Below are positions 49,348-58,181 of a stretch of DNA of 64,000 bases, piece after piece. Source of the stretch: Luteococcus sp038433155 (lineage in GTDB: Bacteria > Actinomycetota > Actinomycetes > Propionibacteriales > Propionibacteriaceae); assembly GCF_038433155.1 (NCBI RefSeq), contig NZ_JBCDMW010000021.1, forward strand, positions 124,001 to 188,000, in the 5' to 3' direction. The position numbers were made by a program, and so were the translations under genes. Numbering within the stretch: position 1 is the stretch's first letter; every line of letters starts with the position of its first letter. The notes under the pieces were generated by a model, which saw only the letters and a program-made list of their open reading frames with translations, did not search any database and was not told the DNA's origin.

Positions 49348-50785
49348 GGGATCCGGCCGGTCCGGCCGGTGGCGGATCGTCGGTTGGATGCTGGCCACCT
49401 TGGCCCTCGCGCTGTCAATCGTGGTGATCGTGGTGCGCAGCCTGCTGATCGGCCAGGTGGCCGAGCTGGCCAACCGGGATGTCTCCCAGGAGTTGAAGGA
49501 GTTCACCAGCTTCGTGGAGGAGGGGGTGGACCCGGAAACGGGCAAGCCCTTTGCCAGCACCAAGCGGTTGTTCGAGGTCTACCTCAGCCGGCAGCAGGCC
49601 GGTTCCCACGAGCTGATCGTCGGCTGGTTGGGTGCCGACGCCACCAGCCTCGAGGTGCGGGGGCCACTGGCGCCCACGCCGGGGGAGTACGAGTTGGCCC
49701 AGGATCCGGAGTTGATTGCCGAGCTGTCCCGCGCCAGTTCGGGGGTGCACCAGACACCCGTCGGGGAGCTCAGATGGGGTCGCTCGGTGGTGTCCACCGC
49801 CCAGGGTTCCCCCGATGCCCTGGTGGTGGGCGTCTTCACCAGGGTGCCGGAGCAGCGGGCGCATGAGGCGGTCCGGACCCTCGCCCTGGTCTCGCTGCTG
49901 TCGTTGGCCTTGGCCGGCTTGGTGAGCTGGCTGGTGGCGGGCCAGATCCTGCGGCCAGTGCGGCTGGTGCGTCAGGCCGCTGCCGAGATCACGGAGCGGG
50001 ACCTCACCCGTCGGATCCCGGTGGGTGGCCGGGACGACATCTCCGGGCTGGCCGCCACCTTCAACCAGATGCTGGACCGGCTGGAGGACGCCTTCGAGGC
50101 CGAACAGCGCTTCGTGGATGATGCCGGGCATGAGCTGCGCACGCCGATCACGGTGATTCGCGGTCACCTGGAGTTGATGGGGGATGATCCGGCCGAGCGC
50201 CGGCAGACCATCGCGCTGGTCACCCAGGAGCTGGACCGGATGGCCCGGATAGTCACCGACCTGCTGGCCCTGGCCAAGGCCGACCGGCCGGACTTCGTGC
50301 AGTTGACCGAGCCGGTGGACATCGCCCAGCTCACCCTGGACCTGGACGCCAAGGTCCAGGCGCTGGCGAACCGACGCTGGCAGCTGCGCCACGTGGCGGA
50401 GGGCCAGGCCGTGCTGGATGCCCAGCGGATCACCCAGGCCGTGCTGCAGCTGGCGCACAACGCGGTCCAACACACTCGGGAGGGGGACGTGATCAGCCTG
50501 ATGAGTCGTTTCGTCGACGATGAGCAGGGCCGGTTGCTGCAGATCGCGATCACCGACAGCGGCCCGGGGGTCGCGCCGCCGGACCGAGAACGCATCTTCG
50601 AACGCTTCGCCCACGGCACCCCGGCGGATGGATCCCGGCACGCCGGCGCCGGTCTGGGCCTGCCGATCGTCAAGGCGATCGCCGAGGCGCACCACGGCCG
50701 GGTGCAGGTGGACAGCCCACCCGGCCAGGGCGCCACCTTCACCCTGGTCATCCCCGTCGACCCCGACCGAACGGAGCAGGCATGA
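49337..50785 (+). CDS. HAMP-containing sensor histidine kinase
   Basis: A 482-residue kinase. Two membrane segments (about 15-35 and 175-195) flank an extracytoplasmic sensor domain of about 135 residues that I cannot place in a family. HAMP follows (RPVRLVRQAAAEITERDLTRRIPV), then HisKA with AGHELRTPITVIRGHLE (phospho-His265) and HATPase with N box LAHNAVQHT, DSGPGVAPPDRERIFERF and HAGAGLGLPIVKAI. ATG 49337 lies inside the poly-Asp tail of the preceding gene (11-base overlap). The sensor may read the state of the neighbouring membrane proteins. Confidence 0.9.
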   Translation: MTIEGSGRSGRWRIVGWMLATLALALSIVVIVVRSLLIGQVAELANRDVSQELKEFTSFVEEGVDPETGKPFASTKRLFEVYLSRQQAGSHELIVGWLGADATSLEVRGPLAPTPGEYELAQDPELIAELSRASSGVHQTPVGELRWGRSVVSTAQGSPDALVVGVFTRVPEQRAHEAVRTLALVSLLSLALAGLVSWLVAGQILRPVRLVRQAAAEITERDLTRRIPVGGRDDISGLAATFNQMLDRLEDAFEAEQRFVDDAGHELRTPITVIRGHLELMGDDPAERRQTIALVTQELDRMARIVTDLLALAKADRPDFVQLTEPVDIAQLTLDLDAKVQALANRRWQLRHVAEGQAVLDAQRITQAVLQLAHNAVQHTREGDVISLMSRFVDDEQGRLLQIAITDSGPGVAPPDRERIFERFAHGTPADGSRHAGAGLGLPIVKAIAEAHHGRVQVDSPPGQGATFTLVIPVDPDRTEQA

Positions 50786-51459
50786 GCACCATCCTGATTG
50801 CCGAGGACACCGCCAGCATCGCCGCCTTCGTGGAGAAGGGGCTGCGGGCCGCGGGCTACCAGACCGCCAGCACCGGCGACGGTCCGACGGCGCTGGTGCT
50901 GGCCAGCAGTGGCGGATTCGACCTGATGATTCTGGACCTGGGGTTGCCCGGGATGGACGGCTTCGAGGTGCTGCGTCAGCTGCGGGCCAAGGGCAGCACA
51001 CTCCCGGTGGTGATCCTCACTGCGCGGGACTCGGTGACCGACACGGTGCACGGCCTGGAGGGCGGCGCCAATGACTACGTCACCAAGCCCTTCCAGTTTG
51101 CCGAACTCCTGGCCCGGGTGCGGCTGAGGCTGGCAGAACCCGCCCACCGGGCCGGCCCGAGCGCCGAGCTGGCCGCGGGCGGCATCCGGTTGGACCTGCT
51201 GACCCGCCGCGCCCGGGTGGACGATGGGGAGCCCTGCGACCTCACCTCCCGGGAGTACCGGTTGCTGGAAGTCTTCCTGAACCATCCCGGGCAGGTGCTC
51301 AGCCGGGAGCAACTGCTCGGGATGGTCTGGGAAATGGACTTCGACCCCAGCTCCAATGTGGTCGACGTGCTGGTGCGGTCCCTGCGCGGCAAGATCGGCG
51401 CCAGCCGGATCGAGACCGTTCGGGGCATGGGCTACCGGCTGGTGGTGCCGGGCAGGTGA
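50782..51459 (+). CDS. OmpR-family response regulator
   Basis: A 225-residue regulator, partner of the kinase (4-base overlap). The receiver domain has EDT near the N terminus, Asp52 in LMILDLGLPGMDG, and T/K in VILTARD and YVTKPFQ. The winged-helix domain runs from about 130 (LDLLTRRARVDDGEPCDLTSREYRLLEVFLNHPGQVLSREQLLGMVW) to the end. Its last 28 bases overlap the convergent putA gene. Confidence 0.94.
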   Translation: MSTILIAEDTASIAAFVEKGLRAAGYQTASTGDGPTALVLASSGGFDLMILDLGLPGMDGFEVLRQLRAKGSTLPVVILTARDSVTDTVHGLEGGANDYVTKPFQFAELLARVRLRLAEPAHRAGPSAELAAGGIRLDLLTRRARVDDGEPCDLTSREYRLLEVFLNHPGQVLSREQLLGMVWEMDFDPSSNVVDVLVRSLRGKIGASRIETVRGMGYRLVVPGR

Positions 51460-54400
51460 CCGAAGCGGTGCAGGGTGTGGCTGATGGCCTGCTCGCGCAG
51501 CAGGCAGAGCAGTTCCCGGCGGCCGTTGGCCAGCACCGGGCCGGTGAGCAGCGCCACCTCGGGTGAGGTGATCTGCAGACCGTCGGGCCGACCAATCACC
51601 CGCACTCGGACATCCTCAGCCGCATCCCCGCTCTGAGCCTGGATCCGGGCGCCGAACGCGGCGGCATCCTCGTGGACCACCGGGTGCCCCGCCAGCCGAC
51701 CGGCCAACGGGAAGCCGGCGTCGACGCTGACCTGCACCGGCAGCCCCACCAGGCGCGCCGCCAGCAGCGTCCGGGCCAGATCGGCCGGCCGGCCATCAGC
51801 CTGCAGCCGGAGCCAGACCTGGGGGAGGGGTCGGTAGCGGAACTCGTTGCGTTCGCTGAGTAGGCCGCTGGCGTCGTGCCCGGTGGCAAATTCCGCGGCC
51901 CAGCAGGCGGCGTCGCTGCCGATGGCCACCTGCAGCCAAGCCCGCTCGTCGGCGGCCAGGCCCAGGGCGGCCACCAGCGCCTCCAGCTCCCGGGTGACCT
52001 CCGGGGAAGGGGCGATGCGGAACTGCGGGAGGCCAGCCTCCTGCCAACACCCCAGCTGCGCGACGTAGTTGGGGCCACCCGCCTTGGCGCCGGGGCCCAC
52101 CCCGGAGCCCTTCCAACCGCCGAAGCTCTGCCGCTGCACGATGGCGCCGGTGATGTGGCGGTTGACGTAGGCATTGCCCACCGCCACCCGCTCCAGCCAG
52201 CGCGCCACCTCGGCCTCGTCCAGGCTGTGGATGCCGCCGGTCAGTCCGAAGCCGGTGCCGTTCTGCCAGTCGAGCGCCTGGTCCAGGTCCTTGGCGTGCA
52301 TCAGCCCCAGCACCGGCCCGAAGACCTCCGTCAGGTGGAAGAAGCTGCCCGGCTTCACCCCGTCCTTGACCCCGGGGCTCCACAGCCGGCCCTCGTCGTC
52401 CAGCTGGCGGGGCTCCACCAGCCAGGTCTCGCCGGGTTCCAGCGTGGTCAGAGCTCGTCGCAGCTTGTCCGACGGCGGTTCGATCAGCGGCCCCATGCCG
52501 GTGCCCAGGTCCTGCGGCCAGCCCACCCGCAGCGACTTCACGGCGTCCACCAGCTGGGTGCGCAGCCGCTTCGAGTCGCCCGCGGACCCCACCAGGATGC
52601 CCAGCGACGCGGCGGAGCACTTCTGCCCGGCATGCCCGAAGGCCGACTTCACCAGGTCGGAGACCGCCAGGTCATAGTCGGCGCTGGGCGTGATCACCAG
52701 TGCGTTCTTGCCCGACGTCTCGCCGTAGACCCGCGGCCCGCGCGGGTGGGTCTGGCGCCAGCCGCTGAACAGCTCGGCGGTGGCGGTGGCCCCGGTGAGC
52801 AGCACGGTGTCCACGTCGGGATGGCTGATCAGGGCCTGGCCCACCTCATCCTCCCCGGTGCGGACCAGCTGGAAGAGTTCGCGCGGCACGCCCGCCTCCC
52901 ACAGCGCCTCGGCGGCCACCTGGACGCACAGCGGGGTCTGCGGGGCGGGCTTGATCACCACGGCGCTGCCGGCGGCCAGGGCGGCCAGCACCCCACCGAT
53001 CGGGATGGCCACCGGGAAGTTCCAGGGGGGAGTGACCAGCACCAGCCGGTCGGGGGTGAACCGGGCGCCGTCGGCCATCAGCCCGGTCTCCAACTCCTCC
53101 GCGCAGCGGGCGTAGTAGCGGGCAAAGTCGACGGCCTCGCTGATCTCGGGATCAGCCTCGGCCACGGTCTTGCCCGCCTCCTGGGTCATCACCGTCAACA
53201 GTTCCCCGCGTCGGGCCTGCAGTGCCCGGGCGGCGTTGCGCAGCACGGCGGCCCGTTCGGCCACCGGCCGGGCCGCCCAGGCGGGCTGGGCGGCGAGGGC
53301 CGTGGCCACCACCCGGTCCACCGCCTCGGTGCTGTCCAACCACTGGCTGCTGTGTTCCGGCAGCGGGGAGTCGACGGCCTGTCGGGCCCAGTCCCGGTTG
53401 GGCGCCAGCGCCGGATCGGTGTCCGGGGTGTTGCCGAACTCGTCGGGGATGGCCGCGGGCTCGGGGCTGCGGCGCGGCCCCACCGGATTGCTGTCCATGG
53501 CCGCCACCGAGTCCCGGAAGCGCTGCTCCTGATCGGGCATGGCGGCGGGATCCTTGGCAAAGAAGGCGTGCAGGAAGTTCTGCGGCGCGGCATTCTCCTC
53601 CAGGCGTCGCACCAGGTAGCCGACGGCGACGTCGAAGTCCCTGGGGGCAACCGCGGGGGTGTACAGGATCACGGTGCCGACGGTGTCGCGGACCGCCCGG
53701 GCCTGGGAGGGGCTCATGCCCTGCAGCATCTCCACGTCCATGCGCTCGGTGGCGCCGCGGGATTCGGCCAGCAGGTGGGCGAAGGCCACGTCGTACAGGT
53801 TGTGGCTGGCCACCCCGATCCGCAGGGCGCCCGCCGCGTCGTCGCGCAGGGCACGCTCCACCAGGGTGAGGTAGTTGGCATCCACCTGCGGCTTGTCCCC
53901 GTAGGGCGCCAGCTGCCAGCCGTGCAGCTCGGCCTCGACGGCCTCCATCGCCAGGTTGGCGCCCTTGACCAGCCGCACCTTGACCGGCGCCCCACCGGCC
54001 GCGACCCGCTGCTTGGCGAAGCCGATCAGGTCTTCCAGCGCGGCCAGCGTGTCGGGCAGGTAGGCCTGCAGCACGATCCCGGCCTCCAGCGGCGCGAACT
54101 CGGGCTCACTGAGCAGCCGCTTGAAGACGGCGACGGTGAGGTCCAGGTCCCGGTATTCCTCCATGTCCAGGTTGACGAAGGCGTGCGGGCTCTTGGCCAG
54201 GGCGGCGCGGTAGAGCGGGCGGAGCCTCTCCAGGCAACGTTCGACGGTGCCCTCCAGGTCCCAGGTGCTGATCTGGCTGACCAGGGAGCTGACCTTGATG
54301 GAGACGTAGTCGACGTCGGGCCGCTGCAGCAGCGCCAGGGTGCGGTCGGCTCGGGACTGGGCCTCGGCCTCACCCAGCACCAATTCGCCCAGCAGGTTGA

Positions 54401-54839
54401 TGTTGAGCCGGAAGCCGTCGGCGCGGGAGGCGGCCAGGTGCTTGGCCAGCGCCGGGTCCTGCGCGTCCACCACCAGGTGGCCGACCAGCTGGCGCAGCCG
54501 CTTGCGGGCCACCGGCACCACCAGTTGCGGGGAGACCCGGGCGGCCAGGGAGCCGGCGCCCAGCAGACCGCGGTCGGTGCGGCCCAGGAAGCCCGCGGCG
54601 TCGGCAGCGGAGATTCGGCTGAGCTCCCGGGCGGCCACCCGGACATCCTCGGGCCGGGCCACCCGGTCCACGAAGCGCATCGCCAGGTCCAGCCCCGCGG
54701 CGTCCTGCAGCAGGGCGGCGAGCTGCCCGGTGGTGGCGGCCTCACTGGCAGTCTGGCCCTCCTCGGTGGCGCGGGCCCACCGCTCGGCCAGCGCGATGGC
54801 GGGATCAACAAGGGCGGACAGCTCGGTACGTTCAGCCAT
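51432..54839 (-). CDS. putA: Bifunctional proline dehydrogenase / glutamate semialdehyde dehydrogenase
   Basis: A 1135-residue enzyme oxidising proline to glutamate. The N-terminal proline dehydrogenase barrel (about 80-450) includes the FAD-site motif VSIKVSSLVSQ, FVNLDMEEYRDL and VRLVKGANLAMEAVE. The aldehyde dehydrogenase domain (about 520-990) has TPPWNFPVAIPIGG, VLLTGATATAELF, catalytic Cys in GHAGQKCSAASLG and RQSFGGWKGSGVG. A C-terminal domain follows. There is no ribbon-helix-helix at the N terminus, so it should not self-regulate as the E. coli protein does. ATG 54837-54839 follows CAGGAG. The end overlaps the convergent response regulator gene. Confidence 0.96.
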   Translation of the reverse strand: MAERTELSALVDPAIALAERWARATEEGQTASEAATTGQLAALLQDAAGLDLAMRFVDRVARPEDVRVAARELSRISAADAAGFLGRTDRGLLGAGSLAARVSPQLVVPVARKRLRQLVGHLVVDAQDPALAKHLAASRADGFRLNINLLGELVLGEAEAQSRADRTLALLQRPDVDYVSIKVSSLVSQISTWDLEGTVERCLERLRPLYRAALAKSPHAFVNLDMEEYRDLDLTVAVFKRLLSEPEFAPLEAGIVLQAYLPDTLAALEDLIGFAKQRVAAGGAPVKVRLVKGANLAMEAVEAELHGWQLAPYGDKPQVDANYLTLVERALRDDAAGALRIGVASHNLYDVAFAHLLAESRGATERMDVEMLQGMSPSQARAVRDTVGTVILYTPAVAPRDFDVAVGYLVRRLEENAAPQNFLHAFFAKDPAAMPDQEQRFRDSVAAMDSNPVGPRRSPEPAAIPDEFGNTPDTDPALAPNRDWARQAVDSPLPEHSSQWLDSTEAVDRVVATALAAQPAWAARPVAERAAVLRNAARALQARRGELLTVMTQEAGKTVAEADPEISEAVDFARYYARCAEELETGLMADGARFTPDRLVLVTPPWNFPVAIPIGGVLAALAAGSAVVIKPAPQTPLCVQVAAEALWEAGVPRELFQLVRTGEDEVGQALISHPDVDTVLLTGATATAELFSGWRQTHPRGPRVYGETSGKNALVITPSADYDLAVSDLVKSAFGHAGQKCSAASLGILVGSAGDSKRLRTQLVDAVKSLRVGWPQDLGTGMGPLIEPPSDKLRRALTTLEPGETWLVEPRQLDDEGRLWSPGVKDGVKPGSFFHLTEVFGPVLGLMHAKDLDQALDWQNGTGFGLTGGIHSLDEAEVARWLERVAVGNAYVNRHITGAIVQRQSFGGWKGSGVGPGAKAGGPNYVAQLGCWQEAGLPQFRIAPSPEVTRELEALVAALGLAADERAWLQVAIGSDAACWAAEFATGHDASGLLSERNEFRYRPLPQVWLRLQADGRPADLARTLLAARLVGLPVQVSVDAGFPLAGRLAGHPVVHEDAAAFGARIQAQSGDAAEDVRVRVIGRPDGLQITSPEVALLTGPVLANGRRELLCLLREQAISHTLHRFGHLPGTTSR

Positions 54840-54882
54840 GACAACTCCTGCGGTGTGTGGCGGACCCGGGACGTCGTCGTCC

Positions 54883-54900
54883 GGGAATGTTCCCAGACTA
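54883..54900 (-). promoter_or_regulatory. putA -10 hexamer and adjacent palindrome
   Basis: Minus-strand TAGTCT (forward 54895-54900) is followed directly by the perfect palindrome GGGAA-TG-TTCCC (54883-54894) at the expected transcription start. An imperfect CCCGGGACG/CGTCCGGG hairpin follows in the leader. The palindrome is a candidate repressor site. Confidence 0.4.
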
Positions 54901-55218
54901 GGAGCCAGCACCGACAGTTTTCACCTCGGGAGGAGGTTGGGGCCGAAGAACCTGTGTCCGGGGGCGGGAGCGGGACCGGTGGCGGAGCCGGCCGGCATGT
55001 CAACTGTGAGCAAGCTCTCGCAGACAAATACTCGGTCGGTCTGTCCTCGGGGTCGGTCGGCTGTCATAGTTCAGCTGTTGAGTCGTGTCATGGATGGGGT
55101 CATTCATGTCGGTCGGGGTTGCACGCTGGCTCGGGAAGTTGGGGATCGTCGGATCAACCACCCACGACGGGCGCGAACGGTCGGGGAATCTGGTTGCCGG
55201 GCGCTACGGGGCCTCGCC
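54901..55218. other. Intergenic region between putA and phoH
   Basis: Divergent control region. It contains short GTCGGT-rich stretches (55032-55065) and an in-frame upstream extension of the phoH reading frame that does not resemble PhoH. I see no RNA gene, terminator or operator that I can support beyond the flanking promoters. Confidence 0.4.
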
Positions 55219-55224
55219 TAGACT
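55219..55224 (+). promoter_or_regulatory. -10 hexamer of phoH operon
   Basis: TAGACT, with a weak TTGCCG 19 bases upstream. It places the transcript start near 55231, after the long upstream in-frame starts, and so favours a start at about 55265. Confidence 0.45.
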
Positions 55225-55264
55225 TTGGGTGCCGTCGCCCGGCGGCACCAGCCTTGGAGGAATC

Positions 55265-56344
55265 CTGACCAGCCCCAACCTTGCCCCCCGTGACTCGCAC
55301 GAGATCTCCCGGCAGAGCGCCACCCGTCGGCTCACCGTGCCCGCGTCCATCCCGATGATCAACGTGCTGGGCCCGCGCGACGAGTTCCTGCGCGTGCTGG
55401 AGGAGGAGCTGGACGCCGACATCCTGGTCCGGGGCAGCGAGGTGATGCTGACCGGCGCCGCCGCCGACATCCAGCTGGCCGCCGATGTGTTCACAGAGAT
55501 GATCACCATTCTGCGCACCGGACAGGGCCTGACCAGGGAGACCGTCGAGCGGATCGTCGGGATGGAACTGTCCAGCGAGGACGTCAGCCCGGCCGAGGTG
55601 CTGACCCACAACATCCTGTCCAACCGCGGCAAGTCCATCCGCGCCAAGACGCTCAACCAGAAGCGCTATGTGGATGCGATCGACGCCAACACCATCACCT
55701 TCGGGATCGGGCCGGCCGGCACCGGCAAGACCTACCTGGCCGTCGCCAAGGCCGTGCAGGCGCTCAACGCTCAGCAGATCAACCGGATCATCCTCACCCG
55801 CCCGGCGATCGAGGCGGGGGAGCGGCTCGGCTTCCTGCCCGGCACCCTGAACGACAAGATCGACCCCTACCTGCGCCCGCTCTACGACGCGCTGCACGAC
55901 ATGATGGACGCCGCCGCGGTGCCGAAGCTGCTGACCGCCGGCACCATCGAGGTGGCGCCGCTGGCCTACATGCGCGGCCGCACCCTGAACGACGCCTTCA
56001 TCATCCTGGACGAGGCGCAGAACACGTCGATGGAACAGATGAAGATGTTCCTCACCCGGCTGGGCTTCAACTCCAAGATCGTGGTGACCGGTGACATCAC
56101 CCAGGTGGACCTGCCCAACGGCCAGCCTTCGGGCCTGCGTGGGGTGCAGCAGATCCTGGACGGGGTCAAGGACATCGCCTTCTGCAATCTGACCAGCCGC
56201 GACGTGGTGCGGCACAAGCTGGTGGGGCGGATCGTCGCTGCCTATGACCAGTACGAGAGCACCGACGCGGTGCAGCAGGCCTTTGACCGCCAGCCCAACC
56301 GGGCGGAGCGGCGGGCCCGGGAGCATGGAGGACACCAGCGATGA
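55265..56344 (+). CDS. phoH: PhoH family ATPase
   Basis: A cytoplasmic P-loop protein of about 359 residues, probably acting in RNA metabolism with YbeY. Walker A is GPAGTGKT, Walker B FIILDEAQNT, and the segment LTRPAIEAGERLGFLPG is typical. The start is unclear: GGAGG at 55256-55260 points to position 55265, where the codon is CTG, and the family-like sequence begins shortly after (RRLTVPASIPMINVLGPRDEF). No ATG or GTG lies between 55265 and codon 25. A longer ATG start at 55085 would precede the likely promoter. The stop overlaps ybeY (ATGA). Confidence 0.9.
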   Translation: MTSPNLAPRDSHEISRQSATRRLTVPASIPMINVLGPRDEFLRVLEEELDADILVRGSEVMLTGAAADIQLAADVFTEMITILRTGQGLTRETVERIVGMELSSEDVSPAEVLTHNILSNRGKSIRAKTLNQKRYVDAIDANTITFGIGPAGTGKTYLAVAKAVQALNAQQINRIILTRPAIEAGERLGFLPGTLNDKIDPYLRPLYDALHDMMDAAAVPKLLTAGTIEVAPLAYMRGRTLNDAFIILDEAQNTSMEQMKMFLTRLGFNSKIVVTGDITQVDLPNGQPSGLRGVQQILDGVKDIAFCNLTSRDVVRHKLVGRIVAAYDQYESTDAVQQAFDRQPNRAERRAREHGGHQR

Positions 56345-56799
56345 TCGATCTGAACAACGAGTCCGGGCACAGTGCCGACGAGCAGGGCCTGATCCGGCTG
56401 GCCGGTTTTGCGCTGGAGCAGCTGCGGATCCATCCGCAGAGCGACCTGTCGATCCTGCTGGTGGACGAGCCCACCATGGAGAACTACCACCTGCGCTTCA
56501 TGGACCTGCCCGGCCCCACCGACGTGCTCAGCTTCCCGATGGACGAGCTGCGCGCCCCCGAGGATGACGACGAGGACGCGCCGCAGGGCCTGCTGGGTGA
56601 CATCGTGCTGTGCCCCGCCGTCACCGAACGGCAGGCCGCCGAGAACGGCCGTCGGCCCGACGAGGAGGCCGAATACCTGCTCATCCACGGCCTGCTGCAC
56701 CTGCTGGGCCATGACCATGCCGAGCCGGAGGAGAAGGCCGTGATGTTCGGCCTGAACGACAAGATCATCGCCGCCTGGCAGGCGCACAAGGGCGCCTGA
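56341..56799 (+). CDS. ybeY: Endoribonuclease YbeY (rRNA maturation)
   Basis: A 152-residue metallo-RNase for 16S rRNA 3' maturation and ribosome quality control. The zinc motif is HGLLHLLGHDH, and the central MDLPGPTDVLSFPMDE matches the family. It is coupled to phoH by a 4-base overlap and followed by the hemolysin-like and era genes in the classic order. Confidence 0.95.
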   Translation: MIDLNNESGHSADEQGLIRLAGFALEQLRIHPQSDLSILLVDEPTMENYHLRFMDLPGPTDVLSFPMDELRAPEDDDEDAPQGLLGDIVLCPAVTERQAAENGRRPDEEAEYLLIHGLLHLLGHDHAEPEEKAVMFGLNDKIIAAWQAHKGA

Positions 56800-56870
56800 G
56801 AGGTGACCACGGGCAGGCTCGCGGTAGAATCGCGGGCATTCCCCGTGAGAGACGAGAGTGATCCGCCCCT

Positions 56871-58181
56871 GTGACCCAGAACAACTGGATCGAAATTGGT
56901 ATTGCCCTGGCCTGCACCCTGCTGGCCTTCCTGCTGGCGATGGCCGAGGCCGCGCTGACCCAGATCAGCCGGGCCCGGGCCGAGAAGCTCGTCGAGGAGG
57001 AGCGCCCCGGCGCCGCCCGGCTGCAGACCATGGCGGAGGATCCGGCGCCCTATGTGAACTCCACCCTGCTGGTGCGCACCATCCTGGAGTTGGTGGCGGT
57101 GGTGCTGGTCTGCCAGCTCACCTTCGCCCACGTCCGGGGCACCGGGATGCGGCTGCTGGCCGCGGCCGGCCCGATGATCCTGGTCAGCTACATCCTGTGG
57201 GGGGTCGCGCCGCTGACCATCGGCCGGCAGCGCTCCGAGACCATCGCGCTGCGTTCCGGCGGTCCGGTCTCCCTGCTGACCACGCTGCTGGGCCCCCTGC
57301 CGCAGCTGATGATCCTGATCGGCAATGCCCTGACCCCCGGCCGCGGATTTGCCGACGGGCCGTTCAGCTCCGAGGCCGAGCTGCGTGACCTGGTGGACCA
57401 GGCCGAGGCCTCCGACGTGATCGACCAGGGCGAGAGCAAGATGATCCACTCCGTCTTCGAGCTGGGCGACACCATCGTCCGCGAGGTGATGGTGCCGCGT
57501 CCGGACATGGTCTTCATCCAGTCCGACAAGACGCTGCGGCAGGGCCTGTCGCTGGCGCTGCGCAGTGGCTTCAGCCGGATCCCCGTCGTGGGGGAGGGCC
57601 TGGACGACATCCTCGGCATGGTCTACCTGAAGGACATGGTCAAGCGCAGCTATGACAACCCGGAGGCGGAGAAGCACGAGACCGTCGGCCAGCTGATGCG
57701 CCCCGCGCACTTCTGCCCGGACTCCAAGCCGGCCAATGAGCTGATGCGGGAGATGCAGAAGGAACGCAACCACGTCGTGATCGTGGTCGACGAGTTCGGC
57801 GGCACCGCCGGCCTGTGCTCCATCGAGGACGTGCTGGAGGAGATCGTCGGGGAGATCGTCGACGAGTACGACGCGGAACCCACCCACACCGAAGAGATCG
57901 AGCCCGGCGTCTTCCGGATCTCCGCCCGGCTGCCGATCGACGAGCTGGGTGACCTGTTCGGCCTGGAGCTGGACGACGAGGACGTCAGCACCGTCGGTGG
58001 GATGATGGCCAAGCAGCTCAACGTGGTGCCCATCCCCGGCAGCGTCGTGGAGTGGGAGGGCCTGCGGATCGAGGCCGAGAAGGCGTCCGGCCGACGCCAC
58101 CAGATCGACACCTGCCTGGTGCACCGGATCGAACCGAGCGACACCAGCACCGACGAGGACACCGAGGACGACCATGCCTGA
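56871..58181 (+). CDS. CNNM/CorC-type membrane protein with CBS domains
   Basis: A 436-residue protein of the hemolysin C family. The N-terminal DUF21/CNNM domain has three to four membrane helices (about 5-150), followed by two CBS domains (MVPRPDMVFIQSDKTLRQGL ... VVIVVDEFGGTAGLCSIEDVLEEIVGEI) and a C-terminal CorC_HlyC domain (FRISARLPIDELGDLFG). Members move magnesium or sodium; role here inferred. GTG 56871 is the start. Its stop overlaps era by eight bases. Confidence 0.92.
   Translation: MTQNNWIEIGIALACTLLAFLLAMAEAALTQISRARAEKLVEEERPGAARLQTMAEDPAPYVNSTLLVRTILELVAVVLVCQLTFAHVRGTGMRLLAAAGPMILVSYILWGVAPLTIGRQRSETIALRSGGPVSLLTTLLGPLPQLMILIGNALTPGRGFADGPFSSEAELRDLVDQAEASDVIDQGESKMIHSVFELGDTIVREVMVPRPDMVFIQSDKTLRQGLSLALRSGFSRIPVVGEGLDDILGMVYLKDMVKRSYDNPEAEKHETVGQLMRPAHFCPDSKPANELMREMQKERNHVVIVVDEFGGTAGLCSIEDVLEEIVGEIVDEYDAEPTHTEEIEPGVFRISARLPIDELGDLFGLELDDEDVSTVGGMMAKQLNVVPIPGSVVEWEGLRIEAEKASGRRHQIDTCLVHRIEPSDTSTDEDTEDDHA

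Noticed and set aside
54960..55090. GTCGGT-rich stretch between putA and phoH as an array of operators
   Set aside because: The short repeats are irregular in spacing and sequence and are not distinguishable from base composition.
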